Shown here in pieces: positions 47,547 through 58,992 of a stretch of 64,000 nt of DNA. Both the position numbers and the translations under genes were made by a program. The DNA is from Welwitschia mirabilis. Its lineage: Eukaryota; Gnetophyta; Gnetopsida; Welwitschiales. The first letter of the stretch is position 1. Each line of letters begins with the position of its first letter. The stretch is taken from the NCBI GenBank assembly GCA_051453625.1, contig JBOZIK010000001.1, positions 47,736,809 through 47,800,808 of the forward strand, read 5' to 3'. The notes under the pieces were generated by a model, which was not told where the DNA came from, did not search any database, and was given only the letters and a program-made list of their open reading frames with translations.

Positions 47547-49300
47547 CTAATCACTGATAATAGGGTCACTGATGTAGTGATATTCATCCCCTATGCTATC
47601 ATTATCCCTATTAGTATCATGTGTAATGGAAGTTCAAATGGTGTAAGAGGATGATGAGATCGGTGAAGGAGTGAGTTGTTTCTGTAACAACCTCTACAAT
47701 GAATTCTCATAACCTTATGAGGTTTGTTTCCTCATATGAGTATATATTTGAGGGGTGATGGAGGTGCCAAAAAGACTAGCAGAAGTAGTAGAAAAACTAG
47801 ATCTATAAAATGAAGTAATATTGAGTAACAAAGCATGGATAGGAGATGGTAATGATGATAAAGATGGTAAACAAGGTGGTGAGGGAATACATGACTGTGA
47901 TGGATCTAGTAATGATGAATAAGATTATACAGGATGGTAGATAAGAAGTTTAAAATGTAATCTATGAAAGATAAGTTTCTCATCATCCAAATCATATAAC
48001 TTGCTATGATGCTATTGTGATAGAAGCTGGTTCTTCTCTTAAACCTATGCTTCCTCCTTATTAGGCTTAGATGCAGCTAGTTCCTCTAACTTCTTTTTCT
48101 TATATAAGTCATAGCCTATGCCTCTAGGTGCTAGAGGATCCTCTATCTCTAATTACTTAACTAAATTTGAGCATGTGGAAGTTTCCCTGATCTCCCAACT
48201 ACTAGCGAACATATCCTTCTTACTAATTATGTCTCTGTGATTCTTTAAGTATAACAAATTTTTAGTAATCTTATCAACCATCTTTGCAATAACATAGAAA
48301 TCTTTCTTCAATAAGAAATAACTAGTGAAGAAATAACTATGTAACCCTATAGATTCAAATCTATGAAATTATTGCTTTAGGAACCTTCTACTTGTGCCCT
48401 TACATCATTGAATTGAAATACATCTATTCTTGCTAACTTTTGTGAGTGGCTTCTTTGGCCATATTAGATTTACCTAAGAAACTATAATACAAGCATTACT
48501 AATGATAAGGCTAATCAGACATGAATGACCTAAAGCTTGGCCTTCACATATAATGTAATAATATCCATGTAAAGAACAAACCAATATCAATACTAAACAT
48601 TGTAAGAAAGTAATATACAATAAATATATATACAGAATTATAGTAGCTATAACTATCTATTCTAATTAAAATATTGTAAAATGAGATCAAGCTCAAAATA
48701 GGGTCATTGAAACCATGTATTTTCACTTAATATTTTCATAAAAACATAGTTTCAAATTGTTGAATATAATAGTGCTCAAGATGTGACATGTCACTCTAGC
48801 TACTTTACATCTCAAATGTCTTAAAATATATGCATGAATAATTGATGGAGATCAAAATCATCTATTTTAAGTAGACTATTAATGATACTAGAAGATAAAA
48901 ATAGAGATGTACCTCTAATTTACATTTGAAAGTTGCTTATAAAGTCATTAATTTCATGGGAATTGACATAAAACTCATGTACTAATGGATTAGGAATGCT
49001 TTAGTTTAGCTTAACTAGTATTTTTCATCTAAGACAAGAGATATAGGCTAGAATCTAATATTTCTATGTTTCTAAAACCCTAATGTTCTTTTTGAGATAA
49101 TGAAATTCTTACTTCATAATTTAAACCCTTTTCCCACTAATTCATAATAGATGCAAGGCTCACATTAAGGTATCCATGATTCTTAGGTAAGATTCTTTTC
49201 TTTGGTTGATTTATATGTCTTCCTTCTTATCATTGTTAAGTAATATAATAAGGAGAAACTAAAAAATTTGGAAAAAAACTAATAGTAGCAAGTAAAAATA
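47547..49300 (-). pseudogene. Sirevirus-like extra ORF (copy 3)
   Basis: Homologous to 26006-27543 and 37756-38730. The minus-strand translation ends ISD before TAG at 47547-47549. Conserved blocks run in the same order as in copy 1, including the hydrophilic stretch near 48250. Stops and shifts are abundant. The upstream start is not determined. It sits after pol in the position of the Sirevirus env-like gene, but no membrane or surface-protein feature can be shown. Confidence 0.5.
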
Positions 49301-49338
49301 TGCACCTGTGAAAGATTTCCACCTATTCTTACTCACTA

Positions 49339-49452
49339 TGAAGACTTCTGCTAATCCAAAGAAAGTATATCCTAAGAAACCTAAGAAAATAAGAGCTTAT
49401 GGGCATATGACAAAGATATCTACTAAGTGGAGGAGTAAAAATGAAAGTTAGT
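49339..49452 (+). other. Short Lys-rich antisense frame
   Basis: On the plus strand, opposite to the element, an ATG frame of 37 codons begins MKTSANPKKVYPKKPKKIRA. The Lys/Pro composition looks protein-like, but it is short, lies between pol and the extra ORF, and has no other copy here. It may be a chance frame. Confidence 0.2.
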
Positions 49453-49559
49453 AATCCTTTCTCACTTAAAAATGATCTCAAACCCTAGTTTTAGCTTTTT
49501 TTTTTTAATTTTTGGATTCATAGTACCAAAGATGTATATTACCTCAAAGATGTTTGAAA

Positions 49560-49740
49560 TAAAAAAATTAGACATCTACCTATTTGAAGGATTTTTGTCC
49601 TACTTTTTAATAGCTAATAGTCAAAGATGTTTTTACCTTGAAAGGCTTCTTCATTATAGATGTCTATAGCTTCAAACATGTCTTCTTCATAGATGTCTGT
49701 AACTCTAAAAGATATCTCATGTAGATCTAAAAACTTCTAG
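49560..49740. promoter_or_regulatory. Internal AGATGTCT cluster between pol and extra ORF
   Basis: Three exact AGACATCT/AGATGTCT words (two as ATAGATGTCT) and several variants in 180 bases, outside any LTR. In element sense they lie just downstream of the RNase H end and upstream of the extra ORF. Confidence 0.4.
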
Positions 49741-49929
49741 ATTTTCTACTATAAATGTCATTATTAAAAAAGTTTAACTCAAAAATAAGAAGATCAAAAG
49801 AAGCAAGCTAAGTCTATTTAAACAAAAAATACAAGGTAAGCTTTAAGTACTTTATTATCATAACTCAAAAAAAAATTATAAGTAATGCATTGAGTGGAAA
49901 TTAAAGAAATATTACCTACTATCTTATCT

Positions 49930-50400
49930 AATTGAGTAAGGCCTAATCACCATGTTCTGGTAGAGCTTGAAGAATCTTTCTATACTTAATAAGTTAGTAA
50001 ACACATCTGCTAATTGATCCTTTATCCTAATTTATTTTACTATAATATCTATATTTGAGTATGCTTTTAAATAAAATGATGTTTGATCCCAATTTGTTTT
50101 ATCCTAGAATATTGTATAGGATTATTTAATATGTTAATTACATTTTTATTATCATAATAGATTGGAATATTCTTCATTACAAGTCCAAAATCCTTTAAAA
50201 TTTTCTTCATCTAGATCACATATGCATAACAACTTACAATAGCTACATTCTTAGCTTAAGCAATTAATACAATAGTTAAATTTTGTTTCTTACTACTCCA
50301 TGATACCAAGCATAGTCATAATACCAACCTTCACCTTTACTTCTCCTATCATTCTTACAAACTTCCCAATCTACATTAGAATACTCAACTAGAACAAGGT
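49930..50400 (-). pseudogene. Sirevirus-like RNase H
   Basis: The minus strand reads YYDNKNVINILNNPIQYSR then IKQIGIKHHFI, matching the copia RNase H block CDN-SAI-L--NPV-HSRTKHI-I--HFIR. Near 49990 it has DQLADVFTNLLSIERF, the LADIFTKPL end motif with KP changed to NL. Earlier stops break the domain. It degrades the RNA of RNA/DNA hybrids in intact relatives. Confidence 0.85.
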
Positions 50401-51300
50401 AGGAGTCCTTTGAGTACTAAAGCCTCTAGTTAGTAGTACCTTTTAAATAATAAAATATTATTTTAATAGTAATTAGATGTGAACCTATAGGGTCACTATC
50501 ATAATGATCACAAACTCCTACAATCAAGAAAATATTTGATCTACTAGTATCGAGATAAAGAGGACTACCAATCATACCTTTTTATAGATTTTGATTGATG
50601 TTCTTACCATGTTCCTCTTTGTCTAATTTTGTGCCTTGATTCATAAGTGTGTCTATTAACTTATAATCCTATAACCAATATTTAACTAATAGTTTCTCAA
50701 TATACTTGGTTTGAGTAATAAATGTATCTTATCTAAATTATACAACTTGTAGACCCAAGAAGTTGTTCATTTCTTCTACAAGGCTTATTTCAAATTCATC
50801 TTGCATGATCTTGATAAGCTTATTACATCATATTTATTAATAACACCAAATATAATGTCATCTACCTAAATTTGCATAATAGTAAAGTCTTTAACATGCA
50901 TTTTTAGAAATAAGATAACATCAAATGTACCTCTTGTAAATCTATTTTCTATTAGGTAATCTAAAATATTTTCATATCATGATTTAGGAACTTGCTTAAG
51001 TTCATAGAGAGTCTTTTTATCCTATAAATATAATTTAAGTTATATGAATTAGTAAAACATTTAGGTTGCTTGACATATACCTATTCTTATAGCACTTCAT
51101 TAAATAAGGCACTCTTAACATCCATTTAGTAGAGCTTAAACCCATTAACACATCCAAAATTTAAACATATTTTTATTGATTTCATTTGTGCCACTAGTCC
51201 AAAGGTACCTCCAAAGTCAATCCTTTCTTACTCGTTGTATTCTTTTAATATTAATCTTACCTTGTTTCTTATAATATTTTAATTTTTATTTATCTTATTT
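50400..51300 (-). pseudogene. Sirevirus-like reverse transcriptase
   Basis: Recognisable blocks on the minus strand are LYELKQVPKS at about 50990 (LYGLKQAPRAWY), LIENRFTRGTFDVILFLK at about 50930, and VDDIIFG at 50845-50865. The Tyr before VDD is a TAG stop at 50866-50868. The two catalytic Asp codons (50857-50862) remain. Further stops occur throughout. Confidence 0.88.
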
Positions 51301-51399
51301 CTAAACATCTGTTTTGTTCCTATCACTAATTTATCTGATGGCCTTGAATTAAGTTTTCAAGAATCACATCTTTCAAACTAGTTAAAATCTTTCTACATA

Positions 51400-52450
51400 C
51401 ATATCATCTAATGTTCATCACCTTTATCTCGTTAAAGATCTTGAGCTTCACTTAGGAGATATAGGCTGTAAATCCACAAAATGCCTTAGTATGAATTTTT
51501 ATTTATATACTACCATATGGACTACTAATTATTTTACTAGTTGAGTGACTCTTTTTCAGTTTGATTATTTGTAAGGATGTTTGTTTTTTAGGTTTCCCTT
51601 CCTTCTTCTCATTACTATCTAGTTGTGTAGTGGATTGTTTATAGCTTTTTAAAGTTATATAAATATATAATCATCCTACAGGCTACTAGAAGTTGAGTTA
51701 GTATTATTAATTTTAACATTTTAGTTTTTTCTACCACTTGTATTCTCTTGTTTAACAATTGACAAGATTTATTAACTATTGCATATCATAGAAAAATACC
51801 TTCAATAATCTTGGAATTAAATTTTCTAAGCTGATCATTTTTATTTAGAACAAAATATTTAGAATAAAAAACATGAAAGTAATTTACTAAAGGTTTATCA
51901 CCAGACCATAGAGCATATGGAGTTTTAGAACTGAAACATCTTACCAAAACTCTATTGAAAACTTAATAAGCTATGTTAATGACCTTTGTCCAGAAATTAT
52001 AAAGAAGCTATTGATTATGCATCATTGGCCTTGCTATCATATTTAGTACTAGGTTCTTTCTTTCAGCTTCTCCATTGTGTTATGGTGCTCTTGGAGTTGA
52101 GAATTAATAAAGTATGCTAAACTACTCGTAAACATTCCTGAATCTTACATTCTTAAATTATATACCATTATCACTCCTTATTGTTTTAATCTTGCAAACT
52201 TTTTATTTTATAATGTAACATACAACTTAGAAAAGATGTCAAAGACCTCATCCTTATATGTAAGAAAGGGCATCCATGTAAAATGTGAATAATCATAAAT
52301 AATAGTTAAGTAACATAATTTCTTATCAAGATTTTTAGTATGATATGGACTAACAATATTAAGATTGAAAGATCTAAAGGATGTTTAGTAGAGATAGAAT
52401 TTTTCTTATCAAATCTTACCCTTATTTTCTTTCCCTTTTGATAACATTTA
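51400..52450 (-). pseudogene. Sirevirus-like integrase
   Basis: The minus strand has LTIIYDYSHFTWMPFLTYKD near 52260-52320, the VDDYSRFTWV-FL--KDE block of copia integrase with the first Asp changed to Tyr. Near 52040-52110 are remnants of the PQQNG-VERKNRT block. Several frameshifts and stops are present. In intact relatives it inserts the cDNA into the genome. Confidence 0.82.
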
Positions 52451-52849
52451 CAAACCTGATCATCAAAATTTTACAATTTGAAAAGTTCTCTTATCATGTC
52501 CTTCAAGAAGAGGGTCTTTAATAGATCTTTATTCATGCATGTAGGATTTTTGTGTCATATCTTTGCATCACTTATAGTATGTAATAAATACTTGATATCT
52601 TTTCCAAAAATATCTTATAATATGGTAATTTAAATATTCGATTTTCTAACTCTAGCAAAAATATCTTTATTTTACTTACATTATTTAATAATATAATGAT
52701 TTTTGATAAAAGTCATAGAAAAAATTGCATCACATAGTTGACTCGCACTAAGTAAATTATGTTGTAAAACTTTAACTTAAAACACATACTTTACCTCAGG
52801 TATATTAACTTTATTAATAGTTTTAATATCTCTAATTAGTGCTTTTGTG

Positions 52850-52980
52850 TTGTTACCAAAGGTAATCACACGTTTGTCTTGCTTAACCAAGGAAGTAAAG
52901 CTGGAGTTATCACCTCATGTGTTTGAAGCATCCACTATAAAGATATCAAGCATGTATCTTTATAGATCATAGGAGAATTT
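52850..52980 (-). pseudogene. Sirevirus-like protease motif
   Basis: YSGCFKHM at 52916-52939 corresponds to the DSGCSRHMTG active site of Sirevirus proteases. The catalytic Asp is Tyr (52937-52939), so the enzyme would be dead even without the nearby stops. Confidence 0.75.
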
Positions 52981-53039
52981 GTGCTAAGAAATTTGACCTT
53001 AATTTAGAAATTCAAATTTGATTTGGTTTTGACTACACA

Positions 53040-54735
53040 AGCTATTGCATCATTCTTTTTGTCCTTTTGGCATTGTTAGAATAGTATCTTCTACCAAACC
53101 TATATGGATAATTAAATTTATAGTGATGGTATTTGTGACAGTAATAGTAAGTAATATTATTAGTAAAATTTAAATGTTCATACCTTTGATTATAGTTCCA
53201 TCTATTAAAAAGTGAGGTTGACGTACTTGTGAAAGATTCATTGTGCCCTACGCTACTTTTGTCATTGATGCTTCTACATTATCTAAGCATAACTTTTAAC
53301 ATCTTCTTTTCTTGGATTAATTTGTCATTAATATTCTTTTTTTTTTTTTTAAGTTCATATCGGACATGTTTCAACTCACATGTTTATTTACTAATCTTAG
53401 ACTTAAATGCTTAGTTTTCATTTGTTAATTTATTACAATAATCCTTTTCTTGCTCATAAGCTAATTCATGATTATGAAGCAGCTTATTCATCTTGGACCA
53501 TACTTTTTACAACTTAATAAATTCTTTAAAAACTAGATCATATCTTTCTTGAATTTTCATACCTATTTTGTTTTCACTTTCTAACTCTTAATCATTTCCT
53601 TTCTCTTCTTTGTCACTTTAGATATGGATTATGGCCACATAAGAGGGGTAAGCTCTCTCCTACTCTAAACTATCTACTTCTATGACATATTCATCTTCAT
53701 CCCAACTTATAAAAAAAATATTTCTTTTTCTTGAACTTTTTATTTTGTTATTTATCTTACAAATGATTAGAGCTAACCTGTTCTCACCCTCCATAAACCC
53801 AACATTCTAATCTGAAAATAATATCATTACAAGAAGAACTAAAGATAGAAAAAGACTTACGTTTGGTATTATTTTTGGTTTGAACTCTTAATAACATAAT
53901 CTAGTCCTTCTTTCTATTGTTCCTTTGTGATAGAAGTTTCTTAACACATCTTGTGATTAGAAAAAGTTCTTCATCAACATTATCTTATGAATCATGTATA
54001 TCTTAAACTTCCTTTACCTTTTCTTTAGAAGCTTGTCCTGATATTTTACTTGCCTTAAGAGTAAGGGGCTTTACTTTTATGGCACCATCTTGGATGAGGT
54101 CTGTTTTGTAACTTATTAAATCACTTTATAGTTAATCAATCTTTAAGGTGTTAAAATCTCTTAATTCTTCCCTTATGGTTGGCTTTATCCTATATCTAAA
54201 AGTCAAGGATTTAATCATTTTTTGATTTACCTTGACCTCTATAAGATATCTACACTTCCATGATTAGCATTCATAATGTTGTTAACCCTTATATATTATT
54301 CATGCACACTCTCTCTATTATTTATCTTAAGGTTCTCAAACATATTTATCCAAATTAAGAGTCTTAATTGCTTGACAATCAAGGTTTTTCATATGTATCT
54401 TCTAAAACAGTTTATATCTCTTTGATAATTTTGCATCCTACTATCTTATTAAAGTCTTTCATAGTAAGGGCTAAATAGAGAGCATTCTTTACCTTTGAGT
54501 CTTAGATGAAGGTTGTCTTGTCTTGGTCTTTTCATTTTCTCCTAAGCTTGACTTATGTGAAGGTGCTTCTTATATAATTAATGAAGGTTTCTATTGGATC
54601 TATGTATTCATCATCAATGCTTTACTAAACTTAAAACTCAAAAGACACTTAGTACATCTACATCTGCATCTTATAATAGGCATAGTTTAACCCATCAAAG
54701 AGCAGAGGTCTGATGGATGGAAGCCCATAATTTAC
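53040..54735 (-). pseudogene. Sirevirus-like gag
   Basis: The N-terminus near 54690 reads FDGLNYAYYKMQM, the Y/FDG-NY-YWK-RM start of copia gag. Near 54440-54500 come ALYLALTMKDFNKIVGCK and a LEDTYE block. The middle (53450-53720) is Glu/Lys-rich and would form coiled coil, as in Sirevirus gag. The zinc knuckle near 53094-53160 reads YYYCHKYHHYKFNYP, with first and last Cys changed to Tyr. Many stops. It would be the particle protein of the element. Confidence 0.85.
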
Positions 54736-54763
54736 TCAAAGAGGTTAAATCTTATAAGTATTT

Positions 54764-54775
54764 GCTCTGATATCA
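54764..54775 (-). other. Sirevirus-like primer binding site
   Basis: Minus strand TGATATCAGAGC, one base from TGGTATCAGAGC, the initiator-Met-tRNA site. Two bases separate it from the LTR end. Confidence 0.85.
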
Positions 54776-54777
54776 CT

Positions 54778-56340
54778 TTAGGATTATTGAACTCAACGGA
54801 AAGATATGAATGTATTTTTCTAAATAAAATTTAACTAAATAATTAATAAACAGAACAAAAAGGAAATCTTACCATTTTACATGGTTTTCCAACCTGGGTA
54901 TGTCCACACATAGATGATAGCTTCACTTCATACATTTAAACATTCTTAACATATAAACATAGTATTTTTGAATAATAATCAACCTTACAACCCAATGAGA
55001 TGCTCCCCTCAATGTAGAAATCTCTTTTGCTTAAGGAGTTTAGTAAATCAATATCAAAAAATACTCTTAAGCACTTATTTAATATCAAGAAGTAATCCAT
55101 GCAAGGGTTTTCTTACAAATTTGAATTCTTAAGTGAGAGATGAGGGATCCTAGAAAAAGAGATTAATAAAAATGATTTTATACTTGGTAATATAAGATTC
55201 AACAAATTAAATAGTCTAATAAAGAAATATCAAGACTACAATAAAAGAAGAATAAGCCCAAAATAATATACTAAGTATAGTTTCTTAAGTCGTTCTTCAA
55301 TGTACTCATCCACAAGATTCAAATATCAGAGCTATAGTAGTCGATAAGCATACAAACTTAAGATATCTTCCATAATAGTTTTCTTCAATCAAGTTTGAGA
55401 GATTTCAACTTGTTTAGTTCCAACTTGATTTGTTAAAAATTTATTAAATCATTTTGCTTTATGCCTTTTATACTTCTAAAGTGATCTTGTCCATTAACCT
55501 AAAAGATGATTATCTAAATTAGTCTAAATACCTTTTAATAACTAGAAATCAATTGGTTTCTATTATTTAATGGCCATTTTTATTTTACATTAATTTTCAG
55601 TGTAGATGTCTTTAATCTCATAGATGTCTTTTAGGTAGACATCTTCAATTCTTATAGATGTCTTTTAAGTAGACATATCCAACATGAAAAACATCTTTAG
55701 AAAATGTTTCTAAATTCTAATAAGCTTTGAAGTATTATTTATATGATCCTCTAATATTATGAGTTCTTCATCTAAAAAGTTCATTGGATTCTTTGGAAAA
55801 TAAATGACCTTTACTTTTATTCTATTGGCACAAACTGTCACATGTCACCTATTTTAGTTCATCATAGATGTCTTTCTTATGATAGACATCTTTGATCAGT
55901 GCATTAAATGTACATGTCTTCCATATAATAGATGTCTTTTCTTTTGATTTAGGCTCACTTTTAGTGTAAACATATTCTAACTAATAGACATCTCACTTTT
56001 TGATTTAGGCTTACTTTTAGTGTAGATGTCTTTAAACATATAGATGTCTTTATCATAAATGTCTTTAACATTGTAGATGTCTATGGTTCATCTCATCCAA
56101 ATTTGATGACTTTTGAATTAAATGTTATCTAGCTTGAAGCACTATAAATCTCTTAAGAATATCTTATACTATGCCTTATAACTAATTTTTATTAACTAGA
56201 GACTCATTTTTATTGACTATGATCTTTTCTTGTATTTTAAGTGTCCTGCCAACTTAAGAGATATCTTTAGTATCCTATTTAGGCATCAAAACACATTACA
56301 TTTGATAAGTGAAATAATAAAAACTAGGATTTTTCTAACT
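54778..56340 (-). repeat. Sirevirus-like copy 3, 5' LTR
   Basis: 1563 bp on the plus strand from TTAGGATTATTGAACTC to ...TTTTTCTAACT, partner of 45050-47079. It has the conserved GGTTTTCCAACCTGGGTATG block and the densest motif array of the four LTRs. Confidence 0.9.
55600..56085. promoter_or_regulatory. AGACATCT motif array, copy 3 5' LTR
   Basis: Eleven exact AGACATCT/AGATGTCT words in about 485 bases, mostly preceded by T or AT and followed by TT. Both orientations alternate. Confidence 0.65.
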
Positions 56341-56345
56341 CTTTA
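56341..56345. repeat. Target duplication, right (CTTTA)
   Basis: Exact match to 45045-45049. Confidence 0.9.
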
Positions 56346-56937
56346 TAATATGTATTTTACTTAATGAATCTAGCTATGGTTAGCCTAATGATTGGTTTAC
56401 TGGTGCATATGGATTACTCTAGGATGTGGTCATTTACTTTAGCATGATTAAGCCATGTTATAAGGTTGACCTTATTTGAAACTAGTCTACTTTTCTTAGT
56501 AAAAACTTAATTCTTACTATCTTAGTACTACCTTAGCTTGCCTCTTTACTAGCTTAATTCTTTTATGACTTTATGTTTTTACAATTTGATATTCTGCTTC
56601 TTAAATACTTATCATTAAGTAAGGTTTTGTTAAAAATAGAAACCTTCTTGTTTCTTATATATATTATTCCAATTTATTCTTCTTATTCATCTCATTCCCA
56701 TTTTACATTACTGCCATTACTACTAAAAATAATTAGTGGTAAAACTATCTCTACATTTTTCTCTTATATTTTCATTTCATAATTATGTTGATTAGTTGGC
56801 TAAGCCTTTTTTTATTCTAACAACATTGTTCCTTGATAAACATAATTAAGAGTTAGTTTCATATAATTCTTCACCAATAAATTTTTTGCCATTTTTATTG
56901 TTCATCATGTGATTCCCTCTTAGATAACAATTGTTTC

Positions 56938-57095
56938 ATGCAATCAATAATAGTTACCTATCTTTTGTCTAGGAGTAAGATGGTACTTTTTTAAAATTGT
57001 GGTTATTTAACTATTATATCAAAGACTCTGTTTATAGTATTTGCTCAATGTAATCAATAATACTTATGTATCTTTTGTCTAAGAGTAAGATGATG
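56938..57095 (+). repeat. Direct repeat, about 112-bp spacing
   Basis: AATCAATAATAGTTACCTAT and CTTTTGTCTAGGAGTAAGATG recur 112 bases later as AATCAATAATACTTATGTAT and CTTTTGTCTAAGAGTAAGATG. Confidence 0.8.
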
Positions 57096-57834
57096 CCTTC
57101 TCTTCTTCTTGTACCTTTTCGATTGTGAAACTAAAGACTCCATTTTTAAATAGCAATTTCATAGTATCTTTAACAAAATTTGAGGTGATCACCATTACTA
57201 ATAGGTGTTGTGTTTTACTAAGAAAATTTATTACCTTATTCCAGTTTTTAAAAGTATATTTCAATTTAGGCTCATATTTCACTAGAAACTCCATTCGTTT
57301 TATTTACCTTATGTTTAGTACCTATTACTTCTAGAAGTACACTAGACTCTTTAAGAATAAACTAGTTTCTTAAGAGATAATGCCTCCATGCTTTTAGAGC
57401 ATTTCTGATTACTAATAGTTTTAAGGCACACATTAGGTTTTTTTTTCATACTTGTTAAGCTTACAAAACTTAAACTAACTATCATATGTTCATCTTACAT
57501 AAGAATCTTTCTAATGCTCTAACCACAAGCATGTGTTTTTATCATGAAGATATTTTCTAGATTTGCAATCTGCAATACATAAGTAGACATTATTGGTAAC
57601 TTAATTGTAGAAAGAGCCCTTTTAAACTTAGTATTAAAACTAAAGGACATTGTAATAAAATTAAATAATATCAGTTAGATTAGTTAAGAATCTATAATCT
57701 ATAATTACCCCTTTACAAATCTTCTATAAAATCTTGTTAAGCCTAGAAAACGTTTAATCTCTACAAGGTTTTTGGATTGACTATTCACTTACAACCTTGT
57801 GCATACTTAGACTAGTAGAAATTCCAAAGGTAAC

Positions 57835-57936
57835 CTATCAACTCCTTAAAAAACATTAGTGAGCTTTACTTTTATATAGCTAGCTTATCAACCCCTTCAA
57901 AAACTCACATTTAGTGAGCTTTACTTTTATATAGCT
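57835..57936 (+). repeat. About 50-bp tandem duplication
   Basis: Two adjoining units share TATCAAC-CCTT-AAAAA and TTAGTGAGCTTTACTTTTAT plus ATAGCTA. The second has a few extra bases (CTCACAT). Confidence 0.88.
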
Positions 57937-58309
57937 ATTATTTAGAACACTGATTACTTTTTAAAATTATGTTTCCCTATCCTTCTAATGTTTTTTTTTA
58001 ATTTTTAATAAAAAACACTATGATTGAGTATTCCTACATGTCAAGATATTTGAGACATTTTAGTTAGGTTGTTACATTGATTCATCCATTAGTTAAAATT
58101 TTAGTTGATTGTTGTGATACAATTTATCATGTTTTCATAATGTAATTGATGATGTTTTACAGGGGATAGGACATTAATTTAGTCATTTTCGGGATCTCTA
58201 TTATGAAGTAATAGAATGACTTAATTGTGTTCTTAAACACTTTTTTTTAGCTAATAATAGCATGATTTCAACCATGACATATTTGATCCAAAGTTAAAGG
58301 CAAAAACTC

Positions 58310-58620
58310 AACGAATTGACTATCATCCCATATGTTTTCCCCATGATAATGGCCATGACACCACTTCAAAAGGGAATGGAGCTGCTGACATGGCAGTACT
58401 AAGATGCCAAGTAATTAGGGTTACTATTGTATTAGATGTCATCCACATAACATAGGCCATGACACTTCGACTAAGATTCAAATTTTAATTTTAATGACAT
58501 TCTAATGTGGTAGCCTGTGATTGGATATGAAGGCGTGTCATGCTCTTGGTTGTTTCCATGACAATAATGAACATGACAAACTAATAACTTCTTCCTAACT
58601 AAGTCAATTTTAGCCTAGTT
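58310..58620 (+). repeat. Possible relic of the plus-strand gypsy LTR
   Basis: It shares spaced blocks with 34835-36009: CATCCC...CCCCATGATAATGG, CTGACATGG, and CTTGGTTGTTTCCATGACAA, against CTTGGTCATTTTCATGATAA. More diverged than the LTR pair, with no partner, so perhaps a solo LTR fragment. Confidence 0.4.
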
Positions 58621-58992
58621 TGTGCTTAATGATTCTTCTTCACCTATACACAGGCACATGCTCTATGGAGACTTCACCTAGGGGATGGTTGGTCATAATT
58701 GAATTCTTGCCTACAGATCCTTTTCTTGTGATAGTGGTTGCATCTTCCTCGCCATGAAGAACAGTTTCTCTAGATACTAAATCATTTTGAAAAAATATAA
58801 TTAATAACTAAGTTTTGCTTTCCTACCTTATCAGAGAGTTTTGTCAGTCCCTTAACAAATAAAGCAAAAGAGGACTTTGTGATGCTACTTTAACTAGGAA
58901 AAGAAGATCTCAACATATATCATAATAAAAACATTTTGTAAAATGCATGTCTAGGCATATTAGAAAATAAGATAGAAAATAATCATAAAAGT

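Larger units (their letters stand above)
45050..56340 (-). mobile_element. Complete-ended Sirevirus-like copia, copy 3
   Basis: Minus-strand element with 5' LTR (54778-56340), initiator-Met-tRNA-type PBS, gag, protease, integrase, RT, RNase H, extra ORF, PPT and 3' LTR (45050-47079), flanked by a perfect CTTTA duplication. It is 11.3 kb including 553 N. The order integrase before RT shows Ty1/copia. The AAAAAGGGGGAGAT-type PPT, long LTRs and extra ORF show Sirevirus affinity. All genes carry many stops, so it cannot encode functional enzymes. Confidence 0.9.
56346..58309. other. Host side of Sirevirus insertion, no gene
   Basis: AT-rich DNA continuing, logically, from 45044. The minus-strand frame 57079-57294 (71 codons) is not recognised. 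One short minus-strand piece near 57400 reads NALKAWRHYLL, reminiscent of the gypsy RNase H ALKTWRHYL block, but the neighbouring sequence does not extend the match. Confidence 0.3.
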
